A DNA stretch of 64,000 nt. Source: a virus. Shown here piece by piece: positions 52,394 through 59,813 of the stretch. The stretch spans positions 1 through 64,000 of the IMG/VR virus record IMGVR_UViG_3300028416_000014. The stretch is one strand, 5' to 3'. The position numbers and the translations under genes were made by a program. Under the pieces are notes generated by a model. The model saw only the letters and a program-made list of their open reading frames with translations. It did not search any database and was not told the origin of the DNA. Numbering within the stretch: the first letter of the stretch is position 1; every line of letters starts with the position of its first letter.

Positions 52394-54463
52394 TTAATGA
52401 AAGAATTTATTCAAAGATTTAGCCAACGGTATCAATGATTCAACATTAATTTTTTGTGAATCGTTACCGTACATTTTAACAAAACTATCATAATTCCAAG
52501 AATCATAACTATCAGATATAAAATAACCTAAAACTTTTATACCATTAGCTTTGATTTTATCAACTTGCGTTTTAGTATGTTTAATAGCGTAATCTCTAAC
52601 ATAATATATATCATTGTTTTGAAATTGTGGTGCTCCATCTGAAAAGTTTATGAAGTACTTTTCTAAATTACCACCGGTATTTATGATATCTTTCATAATA
52701 GCTTCAAAACACAAACCTTCAGGAGTAGTACCCGTACAATCTATATATTTGAATAGTTGTGTAATTTTAGAAAACTTATCTTTTCTACTATCATAAGCCA
52801 ATATAACCAATGGTGTATCATCATTATGATTAGGACAATATGTAGTTCTGTAACTGATAACAACATCTAAATTAGTAGTCATACTTGCCGCCTTAGCAAT
52901 AGCAACAACCGCAGTTTGTGTTTTATCCCATCGAGAACCACTCATAGAACCACTAGCATCAACAGATATATGTATAAGAGATGGTGTTCTTTTATCTATC
53001 TCTATCTGGTTAAATACATTGTAATTACCAGAACCCAATTCATGCATCAATCGGCCGGATATTCTACCTGATTTCATTCTTGGTGTAACTAAAGAACGTT
53101 CTTCAGAGCGTTTTTTTAATCTTTTACCTAACATAATACCCAATTGCGTTCCTTTAACAATGTTTTCATGATATCTATTAACTCTATCAATTCGCCAGGA
53201 ATCAATATCGAGAGGTAGTAAGGCGCTGCCCAATAATTTGGATTCAATTAACTTTTTTGTAAAGTTATTTACAATTGTTACATTGGTTTTATTACCACTT
53301 CTAGCTTTATTAAGTGAATTTTTATCATGCCCACCACCACCACACATTTTACTATTAACACCACTTTCATCAATAGCTTTTATCTTTTTAGAATCAGATT
53401 TAGATATTTTACGTTTTTTGATACTACCATCGATAAAATCTTTTTGCTTTTTAATAGCCTTATCTAATAGTTGTTTCTGTCTATCAGATAAATTACCATT
53501 ACCAGCTGTAGTAGTATTACCATTATCAGAACCATCAGAACCATCACCATCAGAACCATCAGAATCACCATCATTTGATTGTTCGGAATCAGAACCATCA
53601 GAACCATCACCATCAGAACCACCACCACCGGTAGATTGGTCAGAATCATCACCATCATTTGATGAATTGGAACTATCAACTGATATTTGAGATTCAATAA
53701 CTTTAAAAACTTCTAAAGATAATTTAATAACATCCCATGTATCTTTCAATCTGGAAATGTTTTTTAAATCTAGCATTTGCCAAATCAATCCTAACTTAGA
53801 TAACGCACCCAAATCACGTTTTGGATTTGTTATGTTGATAAGACGAAAAAAGTAAGAATCCCAATCTTCTGTACGATATTCAGAACTCAACAAACCCTTA
53901 TCAATTTGCTTAGCGTTGAAATACTTATCGTACATAGATTGATAATAACCCCTGTAGCCAGGTGACGTAGTGTAAACAAACCAATCAATACGTCTATCTT
54001 CAATAACATTTACGATATTTTTCAATTTTGGTGATACGTAATTTTCACAAAAATTTGTGATATCATAAGAACCAACATTAACCATATTCTCATGATACTT
54101 TTCATAAAGTGAATACCAATACGAACCAACAGAACAATCTTCAACATAGTTAGCCCCATTTATGTGGTTTAGTGTTCTAAAATCGGTAAGTTTAATATGC
54201 GACCCTTCGTGAAGAGCCAACCCAACGATTGGGTCAAAATCAGTTTCATCAATTTTAGATGAAATAGTAACAGTTTTACCATCCGTATAACTATCACCTG
54301 TAACGTTAAAATTAACTTTGATTGATTCACCTGTTACGATGTTAACGAAGTTAGATACGGCCCGTTTATATGATGATAAGGCAATATAATCTAACTTAGA
54401 ATCACCATCAATTGGTGAAAAGAAGTCATAATCAATCCAAAATTTACTATTTTTATTATCCAT
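52394..54463 (-). CDS. cobT: CobT-like VWA protein with HExxH metallopeptidase-like domain
   Basis: 689 residues. Near the N-terminus PIVGLALHEGSHIKLTD contains H-E-x-x-H at 85-89, and KNIVNVIEDRRIDWFVY near residue 150 supplies a possible third ligand. This pairing is seen in CobT-like and VWA-linked metallopeptidases. A low-complexity Ser/Asp/Gly stretch follows (about residues 265-325). The C-terminal third is a von Willebrand A domain with a full MIDAS set: D-A-S-G-S-M-S, G-T-T-P-E-G and F-S-D-G-A-P. It is the likely partner of the CobS-like ATPase, although each gene has its own promoter. Cyanophages carry similar pairs. Confidence 0.82.
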   Translation of the reverse strand: MDNKNSKFWIDYDFFSPIDGDSKLDYIALSSYKRAVSNFVNIVTGESIKVNFNVTGDSYTDGKTVTISSKIDETDFDPIVGLALHEGSHIKLTDFRTLNHINGANYVEDCSVGSYWYSLYEKYHENMVNVGSYDITNFCENYVSPKLKNIVNVIEDRRIDWFVYTTSPGYRGYYQSMYDKYFNAKQIDKGLLSSEYRTEDWDSYFFRLINITNPKRDLGALSKLGLIWQMLDLKNISRLKDTWDVIKLSLEVFKVIESQISVDSSNSSNDGDDSDQSTGGGGSDGDGSDGSDSEQSNDGDSDGSDGDGSDGSDNGNTTTAGNGNLSDRQKQLLDKAIKKQKDFIDGSIKKRKISKSDSKKIKAIDESGVNSKMCGGGGHDKNSLNKARSGNKTNVTIVNNFTKKLIESKLLGSALLPLDIDSWRIDRVNRYHENIVKGTQLGIMLGKRLKKRSEERSLVTPRMKSGRISGRLMHELGSGNYNVFNQIEIDKRTPSLIHISVDASGSMSGSRWDKTQTAVVAIAKAASMTTNLDVVISYRTTYCPNHNDDTPLVILAYDSRKDKFSKITQLFKYIDCTGTTPEGLCFEAIMKDIINTGGNLEKYFINFSDGAPQFQNNDIYYVRDYAIKHTKTQVDKIKANGIKVLGYFISDSYDSWNYDSFVKMYGNDSQKINVESLIPLAKSLNKFFH

Positions 54464-54489
54464 ACGTAATGTTTTAATTTAAATAAGTG

Positions 54490-54557
54490 AATACCAACAG
54501 CCCCATAACCAAACACCCTACACTATATTATACGAAAAAAGTGTAACAAATGTTACA
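54490..54557 (-). promoter_or_regulatory. Promoter copy 4 with conserved leader
   Basis: Minus-strand TGTAAC at 54557-54552, 19-base spacer, TATAAT at 54532-54527, ATAGTGTAGGGTGTTTGG leader with a mini-ORF encoding MGLLVFTYLN. Drives the VWA gene. The -35 lies in the terminator arm of the preceding unit. Confidence 0.85.
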
Positions 54558-54563
54558 CTTTTT
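54535..54563 (-). terminator. Terminator overlapping promoter copy 4
   Basis: A perfect minus-strand hairpin, AAAAAGTGTAAC with GTTACACTTTTT around a 5-base loop, followed by T and CGTATAAT. It abuts the stop of the 89-residue gene. Confidence 0.85.
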
Positions 54564-54564
54564 A

Positions 54565-54834
54565 TTACTTTTTTTGTATTTCTTTTTTGATAAAATGTAA
54601 AATAGAACTATCCGTCTGATACTTAACAGCTAAATCCCAAGCCGATTCTAAAAAATTCATATGGTTTTTTGAAAATTCAAATGATAATTCGCCTGAATAT
54701 GTATTTCTAGAACCGGTTATAAGTGCATCAACTGTATAGATATCACTTTTATTAAATGTACCATCAGAGCAATTTTGCATAAGTTCTTTTAGGTACAATA
54801 TTTTATAATTTAGGGTTATAGATTCCCATCCCAT
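54565..54834 (-). CDS. Hypothetical protein
   Basis: 89 residues (MGWESITLNYKILYLKELMQ...). Mostly helical, no motif recognised. It ends at the terminator of its operon (promoter copy 5 to 54563) and follows the 106-residue gene by 11 bases. Confidence 0.5.
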   Translation of the reverse strand: MGWESITLNYKILYLKELMQNCSDGTFNKSDIYTVDALITGSRNTYSGELSFEFSKNHMNFLESAWDLAVKYQTDSSILHFIKKEIQKK

Positions 54835-54845
54835 ATTACTTAATT

Positions 54846-55166
54846 TTAATCAAACCATTGTGAGCGATGTGTCTTAATATTCTTTACATTTAGATTAGGT
54901 TCTTTCAAATCATTTTTAAACATAGTATCTATGATTTTATCATTAACCATTTTATCATTTTCAGAACCTATTTCAGAAGCTTTATCTATCCTATCTCTAT
55001 CGAATTCGTTACCACATATGAAATCTGATGTAGCGGTATATAATTTAGTATGATACCTACCTAAAGGTCTACTACATTCATTTAATTCGTTAGAGCGTTC
55101 ATCTAACAATTTGAATAATTCTTCATCGGACATATTATCCAATTGCTCTTTTGTATGTTTTCCCAT
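54846..55166 (-). CDS. Hypothetical protein
   Basis: 106 residues (MGKHTKEQLDNMSDEELFKL, LDERSNELNECSRPLGRYHT). Charged and helical. Second gene of the operon from promoter copy 5. Not recognised. Confidence 0.5.
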   Translation of the reverse strand: MGKHTKEQLDNMSDEELFKLLDERSNELNECSRPLGRYHTKLYTATSDFICGNEFDRDRIDKASEIGSENDKMVNDKIIDTMFKNDLKEPNLNVKNIKTHRSQWFD

Positions 55167-55172
55167 CTTAAT

Positions 55173-55583
55173 TTATTTAGTTTTATAATACCAATATAAA
55201 TCTTCAGTATTTCCATTGAAATCATCATTCATGACAGAATCCCACAAATCGAATCCGAACTCTTTAAACAACGCTTCACGTAACGTACAGAGTCGGTTAT
55301 ATTCATGTTTATGCGCTTCATCATCCAACTTTAAAGCACGTACACGATTCATACGACCAGAATCTAACGAATCCATATACTTTGTTATATAACTATTTGA
55401 TTTTGAATTTTTAAAAGTAGTATCAAACAATTCATCAGAAAGCTTACGCTGTGATTCAGCTTGTTCAAAATATGGTGAATATTCAAAATCACCATTACGA
55501 ATTCTATCCAATAAAGGTTTTGTTGATGGTAGTGGTTTCTTAATACGACCGGTTACCCACCATCTAAATTTGTTGTATGCCAT
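55173..55583 (-). CDS. Hypothetical protein
   Basis: 136 residues from the ATG at 55583 (MAYNKFRWWVTGRIKKPLPS); a longer frame would need a TTG start. Rich in Arg, Asp and Tyr with charged helices (MDSLDSGRMNRVRALKLDDE). First gene after promoter copy 5. Not recognised. Confidence 0.5.
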   Translation of the reverse strand: MAYNKFRWWVTGRIKKPLPSTKPLLDRIRNGDFEYSPYFEQAESQRKLSDELFDTTFKNSKSNSYITKYMDSLDSGRMNRVRALKLDDEAHKHEYNRLCTLREALFKEFGFDLWDSVMNDDFNGNTEDLYWYYKTK

Positions 55584-55604
55584 AAATCTGTATTTTATTA
55601 ACAA

Positions 55605-55649
55605 TCACTATACACTATTATATACGATGTCTGTTGATAAAAGGTTACA
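55605..55649 (-). promoter_or_regulatory. Promoter copy 5 (diverged -10, short leader)
   Basis: Minus-strand TGTAAC at 55649-55644, 19-base spacer ending GACATCG, then TATATAATAGTG. The -10 is TATATA at the standard spacing, or TATAAT two bases further. The shared TTGTTTGG leader and mini-ORF are missing. Drives the three-gene operon down to 54565. Confidence 0.75.
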
Positions 55650-55667
55650 GTATTTATAACTTTTATT

Positions 55668-56195
55668 TTATTTAGTTAGTGGTACAGATTTCCAATTTAT
55701 TCTATGTATAAGAGAATCGGCAGCACATGTCGCAAACAATTCATCAGGCTTAGATGATACGTTATACCCAAGACCCCTAAACAAACCTTCTGCGGCGGAT
55801 ATAAGTCTATTGGATTCGTAAATCTTATTTTTATTAAAATCCAAATCAATACAATGGATATGTATGCCAGAATTCCTAAGTTTTTCAGCTATATACATAG
55901 TTGCTTCAACTTCTCGCCACAACCTACGAAACGTATCCCTAATTTTAGGAACTTTAAATTCTTTATAGATAGTATGAACACCATGTCCATAGAATTCAAA
56001 ATCATCAAGCGTACCCAAATGAAAAGCAACACAAGTTACATAACCTGTATCGGGATATCTTTTTAAGGATTGTGAATCAGTACCAACGTAAATCCTAACA
56101 TCGAATTGGGCATTTTCTGCTAGGTATCTTTTTACATATGGTACTAATTCAAATTTATCATGTCTATTTCTTTCAGTTTTCCAAAAAGTATTCAT
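55668..56195 (-). CDS. RNase H-like nuclease, DUF458/YkuK-like
   Basis: 175 residues. VRIYVGTDSQSLKRYPDTGY opens an RNase H-like fold (first acidic residue in G-T-D-S-Q), then FRRLWREVEATMYIAEKLR (Glu), HIHCIDLDFNKNKIYESNRL (Asp) and KPDELFATCAADSLIHR (final Asp). This layout fits the DUF458/YkuK group, whose biochemical role is poorly known. The four acidic positions suggest metal-dependent nuclease activity. It follows the synthetase-like gene with no gap, which hints at an RNA-related role. Confidence 0.7.
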   Translation of the reverse strand: MNTFWKTERNRHDKFELVPYVKRYLAENAQFDVRIYVGTDSQSLKRYPDTGYVTCVAFHLGTLDDFEFYGHGVHTIYKEFKVPKIRDTFRRLWREVEATMYIAEKLRNSGIHIHCIDLDFNKNKIYESNRLISAAEGLFRGLGYNVSSKPDELFATCAADSLIHRINWKSVPLTK

Positions 56196-57038
56196 TTATA
56201 CAATTTCACTTAGTTCACTTTCTTTTTCTTTTTTTAATAATTCCCAAGCTCTACCCAATCTAGTCAACCCAATACCACCTCCGAATCTTGGAAAGAACTC
56301 ATAAGATAGGAACTCGTTTAACTCTGATTCAACACGCTCTTTACCAAATAGTTCAAATAACTTCTCACAATATGTACCATCCATAATAGAGTAAAAGAAA
56401 TGCCGCATTTCATCAGAATCACAACTACGCTCAGCCGTACCAAATGTCTCTTGGCCGAACAGTATGATATCACATTTATTAAACTTACCATCACCAATAT
56501 ATTTCATATTCCAAAATGGTGATGTTCTAATTGGGAATGTTTCAAGTGATATCGAATGACCAAGCTCTTTCCACATCTTAGATTCGTGCTCATCTTCGAG
56601 TATTTCTACATCACCATATTCTTTACAAGTCGTATCATAATCAAGTTGTACAGGTGTATCAAATCCTAAATACTCTGCTAATTCAATGTTCAACTTCTTT
56701 AGAGCTTCGAAATCACCTTTGGATTCAAATTCAAACATTGGGAAAATCTTTTCATGTCTGCCTGGTATTGGGTCTTTTTCATTTCTGTATGATGTGGATA
56801 CACAAAAACACCCATTCCAATCCGGATTTTTAAGCAACTCATATTCCAACCACATCTGACCAGTCTGTGGTAATGGCCATACAACACCATCGTAGGTGAA
56901 CGTTGCTACTGAATGTGGGTTTTCACATGCGGCCAATATTGATTTTCTAGATTGTGATGGTACTTCTATAAATCCTTTAGATAAAAAAAAATCTCTTAGT
57001 TTTTGAGTAACCTCGTGATAAGTTTGTGTTTGTTTCAT
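56196..57038 (-). CDS. Class II aminoacyl-tRNA-synthetase-like enzyme (Asx/Lys type core)
   Basis: 280 residues, only a catalytic core. Motif 2 is visible as CVSTSYRNEKDPIPGRHEKI then FPMFEFE (F/Y-R-x-E loop R/H-x-x-x-F). Motif 3 is FPRFGGGIGLTRLGRAW. VWPLPQTGQMWLEYELLKNP is also typical of the Asn/Asp/Lys subclass. The N-terminal OB-fold anticodon-binding domain is missing, as in AsnA-type asparagine synthetases and other synthetase paralogues. It may charge or modify a tRNA, make asparagine or another amide, or modify a protein. AGGA lies before the ATG. The fold is confident, the substrate not. Confidence 0.78.
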   Translation of the reverse strand: MKQTQTYHEVTQKLRDFFLSKGFIEVPSQSRKSILAACENPHSVATFTYDGVVWPLPQTGQMWLEYELLKNPDWNGCFCVSTSYRNEKDPIPGRHEKIFPMFEFESKGDFEALKKLNIELAEYLGFDTPVQLDYDTTCKEYGDVEILEDEHESKMWKELGHSISLETFPIRTSPFWNMKYIGDGKFNKCDIILFGQETFGTAERSCDSDEMRHFFYSIMDGTYCEKLFELFGKERVESELNEFLSYEFFPRFGGGIGLTRLGRAWELLKKEKESELSEIV

Positions 57039-57043
57039 AAATC

Positions 57044-57916
57044 CTATTTTTTGTTATGTTTAATAATTCTATCAGTTAATCTATATTTATTTATTATATA
57101 TTTTAATTTTTGTGAATAACATGGCTCTGTCATACACGATGTAGCATAAACTGAATTACCACGTTTTACAAATTTCTTACTACTATCTACGGTTAAACCA
57201 CCACATAAAGCGTATAGCCATCTGTTTAATGTTGGTTCTTTATGTATTCGCTTTCTATACTTACGCATTAGTAATTGACTATGATATCTAATTGAAAACC
57301 AGACTGACCTATATTTTGTGAATCTATCTGTAGGTGAGTCGTCGTGGGCAATTACAAACATATCTGATTCAGAACCACGATACTTATGCCCGAAATAATT
57401 ATTAGCTTGGGATGCTAATCTACTCTTTCCGAAATTTGATTCAATGATAGCTTGAGCTACTATCAGTTCTGGTGGGATATCTGTATAAACAACCGTTTCT
57501 TCTATGGCAGCCATACACATAAAATCTATAAAATTATCTATTTCGGTACTTTTCCAAGCTCTAAATGCTTTCTTTTGTACACTACCCCTACAATGACTAC
57601 CACGCCATTCACGTTGTGTTACCCAATTACGATATCTTGGCGCACCATTCCATAAATATTTTGAAAGTTTTTTAGTGGGTTTTTCATCGATAACTACTGA
57701 ATCAAATCTACCAGCATATATTTCTAAATCAAATAATAAAGAATCGGTAGTATTGTAATTAATAATATCAACAGATGTATTGATATTTGTATTAGTAGAA
57801 TCATCGATAATTAAATTAGAATTACTACTTTTGTAGTTTAGCGTTAATAAGTATAATAATAGTATTAATAATATTGCTAATTTGTAATTCGATATGAGTA
57901 TCTTCCAAAATTTCAT
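57044..57916 (-). CDS. Bax-like N-acetylglucosaminidase, probable endolysin
   Basis: 290 residues. An N-terminal membrane anchor (YKLAILLILLLYLLTL) is followed by a linker and a glucosaminidase domain of the Bax/FlgJ type: PPELIVAQAIIESNFGKSRL contains the catalytic Glu, then ASQANNYFGHKY, FTKYRSVWFSIRYHSQLLMR and LNRWLYALCGGL. It hydrolyses peptidoglycan sugar bonds. The anchor suggests a signal-anchor-release endolysin or an exported wall hydrolase. It lies between the synthetase-like gene and a secreted protein gene. Confidence 0.85.
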   Translation of the reverse strand: MKFWKILISNYKLAILLILLLYLLTLNYKSSNSNLIIDDSTNTNINTSVDIINYNTTDSLLFDLEIYAGRFDSVVIDEKPTKKLSKYLWNGAPRYRNWVTQREWRGSHCRGSVQKKAFRAWKSTEIDNFIDFMCMAAIEETVVYTDIPPELIVAQAIIESNFGKSRLASQANNYFGHKYRGSESDMFVIAHDDSPTDRFTKYRSVWFSIRYHSQLLMRKYRKRIHKEPTLNRWLYALCGGLTVDSSKKFVKRGNSVYATSCMTEPCYSQKLKYIINKYRLTDRIIKHNKK

Positions 57917-57917
57917 A

Positions 57918-58304
57918 TTATAACAGTTTGGTATTAGTATTGTTAATAAGTATTACACCATTCGGAATTTGTATATTTAATGTTACATTTTCTTCAAGTT
58001 TAACACCATTAATAAATACTATTTTTTTTATTCTATCCAATAGAATTTCACCATTTTTTATAATTATGTTGTATCTACCTACTTTAAAAAGTTGATTAAG
58101 TATCCTATCATTTGTATTTGCTTTTATTTCCGCAGAAATTGTAATTAAGTTGGAATTTGTTGTGGAAATCTGTGTATCATAATCTTCATTAGATATGAAG
58201 TACTCATGTGTATTTACTTTAAACTGTTTTACAAAATTCAATGTTGATTGTGAATATGTAAATGTTGATGCGAGTATTAAAATTGCTGTTAGTAATTTTC
58301 TCAT
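57918..58304 (-). CDS. Secreted hypothetical protein
   Basis: 128 residues with a Sec signal peptide (MRKLLTAILILASTFTYSQS, cleavage likely after Y-S-Q or F-T-Y). The mature part is beta-rich (LITISAEIKANTNDRILNQL, RYNIIIKNGEILLDRIKKIV). Not recognised. It starts one base before the end of the glucosaminidase unit and may work with it in lysis or at the outer membrane. Confidence 0.55.
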   Translation of the reverse strand: MRKLLTAILILASTFTYSQSTLNFVKQFKVNTHEYFISNEDYDTQISTTNSNLITISAEIKANTNDRILNQLFKVGRYNIIIKNGEILLDRIKKIVFINGVKLEENVTLNIQIPNGVILINNTNTKLL

Positions 58305-58537
58305 AACTTTAGGTTTTTAATTTTTAAAAATTCATTTCGATTCTAATATACAAAATATTATCTATATATACAACTTTTTTTATATAAAAAACAAAATTAA
58401 ATTTTGAAAAAGAAAGATTAATAAAATAAAGAACAAATAAAAAACTAAAATTTTCATTATAGTATACATATATAATGGTTACATATTATTTAGTAGAATA
58501 TTGTATTGTATTTACAATAATAACAGAATCAAAAAAC
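58305..58537. other. Noncoding AT-rich gap between secreted gene and RNA array
   Basis: About 230 bases with no convincing gene. On the minus strand TGTAAC and TATAAT occur about 16 bases apart (58480-58455), a loose relative of the promoter family, ahead of the secreted-protein gene. A 25-codon hydrophobic frame is probably chance. Confidence 0.5.
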
Positions 58538-58573
58538 GGCATAAAAAAATGGGTTTGATGTAAATCAACCCAA
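58538..58573 (-). terminator. Terminator at the end of the RNA array
   Basis: Minus-strand arms GGGTTGAT and ATCAAACCC (one bulge) with a short loop, then seven T and ATGCC. It lies immediately after the last tRNA gene. Confidence 0.85.
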
Positions 58574-58581
58574 ATTTAAAG

Positions 58582-58666
58582 TACCCGAAGTGGGAATCGA
58601 ACCCACACTCCAACAATTGGAACAGAATTTTAAGTCCTGCGTGTCTACCAATTCCACCATTCGGGC
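58582..58666 (-). tRNA. tRNA-Leu(UAA)
   Basis: 85 bases with a long variable arm, anticodon loop CTTAAAA and T-loop TTCGATT. No encoded CCA, as for all tRNAs here. It is the last gene of the array. Confidence 0.93.
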
Positions 58667-58674
58667 TTATTCAG

Positions 58675-58759
58675 CGGAAAGAGTGGGATTCGAACCCACA
58701 CATCAAATCTATGATGTACAGATTAGCAGTCTGCTGTATTACCACTCTACCATCTTTCC
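58675..58759 (-). tRNA. tRNA-Ser(GCU)
   Basis: 85 bases with a long variable arm, anticodon loop CTGCTAA, acceptor GGAAAGA pairing with TCTTTCC, discriminator G. Confidence 0.93.
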
Positions 58760-58763
58760 ATAG

Positions 58764-58838
58764 TGCACCTAATAGGATTCGAACCTATGACCCCCTCGGT
58801 GTAAACGAGGTGCTCTGAACCAACTGAGCTATAGGTGC
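58764..58838 (-). tRNA. tRNA-Val(UAC)
   Basis: Anticodon stem CCTCG/CGAGG with loop TTTACAC; regular D and T arms. Its first base overlaps the stop codon of the membrane protein gene upstream. Confidence 0.93.
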
Positions 58839-59131
58839 TAAAACAAATTAATTAGTATTGGTGCTACTTTGTATCCGAAAAAAGCACCAACGGCTGTCGG
58901 TATTGGAAAAACTATAAACTTACCAACATTAGTAACATATTTAGGTCTATTTATAACCTTACCTAAGAAAAAATAATACATTAGATATGTTATCAAAACA
59001 GGCAAATCATGCCCTAATTTGATACTTACGATTATACTAGCCCCAAGTAACCCATAAGTAAAATTACTTAAACTATGCAAAACTACTTCAGAAACAGTTA
59101 TAACTTCTTTTTTGTTTTTGTTCTTACCCAT
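58838..59131 (-). CDS. Small membrane protein inside the tRNA array
   Basis: 97 residues. A charged start (MGKNKNKKEVITVSE) is followed by three hydrophobic segments (LLGASIIVSIKLG, LPVLITYLMYYFFLGKVI, FIVFPIPTAVGAFFGYKVAP). It is the only protein gene between tRNAs, directly before tRNA-Val with a one-base overlap, and shares their transcript. A holin-like or envelope role is possible. No family recognised. Confidence 0.65.
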   Translation of the reverse strand: MGKNKNKKEVITVSEVVLHSLSNFTYGLLGASIIVSIKLGHDLPVLITYLMYYFFLGKVINRPKYVTNVGKFIVFPIPTAVGAFFGYKVAPILINLF

Positions 59132-59156
59132 ATGTAAATTATTTAATTTTTAAAAG

Positions 59157-59230
59157 TGGTCCCTGTAGGACTTGAACCTACGACCAACGGGTTATGAGTC
59201 CGTTGCTCTAACCAACTGAGCTAAGAGACC
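59157..59230 (-). tRNA. tRNA-Met(CAU), elongator type
   Basis: Anticodon loop CTCATAA, standard D-arm (GCTC/GAGC). The acceptor ends in a proper pair, unlike the initiator copy at 59737. An Ile(CAU) tRNA read after lysidine modification cannot be excluded by eye. Confidence 0.88.
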
Positions 59231-59235
59231 TTTTG

Positions 59236-59308
59236 TGGTAATGATAGGATTCGAACCTATGACTCACGGTGCTTCAAACCGATGCTCTACCAACTGAGCT
59301 ACATCACC
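59236..59308 (-). tRNA. tRNA-Phe(GAA)
   Basis: Anticodon loop TTGAAGC on a stem with four good pairs; D-arm GCTC/GAGC and regular T-arm. Confidence 0.9.
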
Positions 59309-59315
59309 ATATTAG

Positions 59316-59389
59316 TTGTCCTAACCAGATTTGAACTGATGACCTTTCACTTATCAGGCGAACGCTCTAACCAACTGAGCTATAGGACA
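59316..59389 (-). tRNA. tRNA-Ile(GAU)
   Basis: Anticodon loop CTGATAA, acceptor TGTCCTA pairing with TAGGACA, discriminator A. Confidence 0.92.
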
Positions 59390-59396
59390 ATAAAAG

Positions 59397-59470
59397 CGGT
59401 CTGGACGGGATTCGAACCCGCGACCCTCTGCGTGACAGGCAGATATTCTAACCAACTGAACTACCAGACC
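59397..59470 (-). tRNA. tRNA-Asp(GUC)
   Basis: Anticodon stem TCTGC/GCAGA with loop CTGTCAC, discriminator G as expected for Asp. Confidence 0.93.
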
Positions 59471-59478
59471 TTTATTTG

Positions 59479-59563
59479 CGGAAGATGTAGGATTCGAACC
59501 TACGATACCTTTCAGTATGCTTGATTTCAAGTCAAGTGCATTCGACCACTCTGCCAATCTTCC
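59479..59563 (-). tRNA. tRNA-Ser(UGA)
   Basis: 85 bases with a long variable arm; anticodon loop CTTGAAA; discriminator G. Confidence 0.93.
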
Positions 59564-59575
59564 AATATTATTTTG

Positions 59576-59647
59576 TACTCCATAGGGGAATCGAACCCCT
59601 CTTACCAGGATGAAAACCTGGCGTCCTAGCCGATAGACGAATGGAGC
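59576..59647 (-). tRNA. tRNA-Glu(UUC)
   Basis: Anticodon stem CCAGG/CCTGG with loop TTTTCAT; T-loop TTCGATT. Confidence 0.92.
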
Positions 59648-59653
59648 AGTACC

Positions 59654-59719
59654 GGTAAGAACGGTAACATATAGCATCTTTGTATGAACTTGTTCTACAA
59701 CGCTTTTTTCGTTCTTACC
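59654..59719 (-). other. Structured spacer with a 10-bp inverted repeat
   Basis: Arms GGTAAGAACG and CGTTCTTACC enclose 46 bases that include a 10-base palindrome GAACTTGTTC. It lies between tRNA-Glu and the initiator tRNA and lacks tRNA arms. It may be a processing signal, a small RNA, or a decayed tRNA. Confidence 0.5.
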
Positions 59720-59736
59720 TAATGTTCAAACATTTG

Positions 59737-59808
59737 TCGCAGAGCTGGGAATCGAACCCAGGACTTACAGGTTATGAGCCTGTCGAGCTACCGCTGCTCT
59801 ACTCTGCA
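59737..59808 (-). tRNA. Initiator tRNA-fMet(CAU)
   Basis: 72 bases. The D-arm region (AGAGCAGCGGTAGCTCG) and anticodon arm ACAGG/CCTGT with loop CTCATAA are those of bacterial initiator tRNAs. The end of the acceptor is weak: T1 faces G72, in place of the usual C1-A72 mismatch. A second CAU tRNA at 59157 serves elongation. Confidence 0.8.
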
Positions 59809-59813
59809 ATTTG

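Noticed and set aside
58380-58457. 25-codon hydrophobic frame before the secreted-protein gene
   Set aside because: AT-rich DNA gives such Leu/Phe/Ile frames by chance; there is no coupling with a neighbour and no ribosome site.
59354-59677. Protein frames across the tRNA array (also 60844-61065 and 61299-61484)
   Set aside because: They consist of translated tRNA genes.
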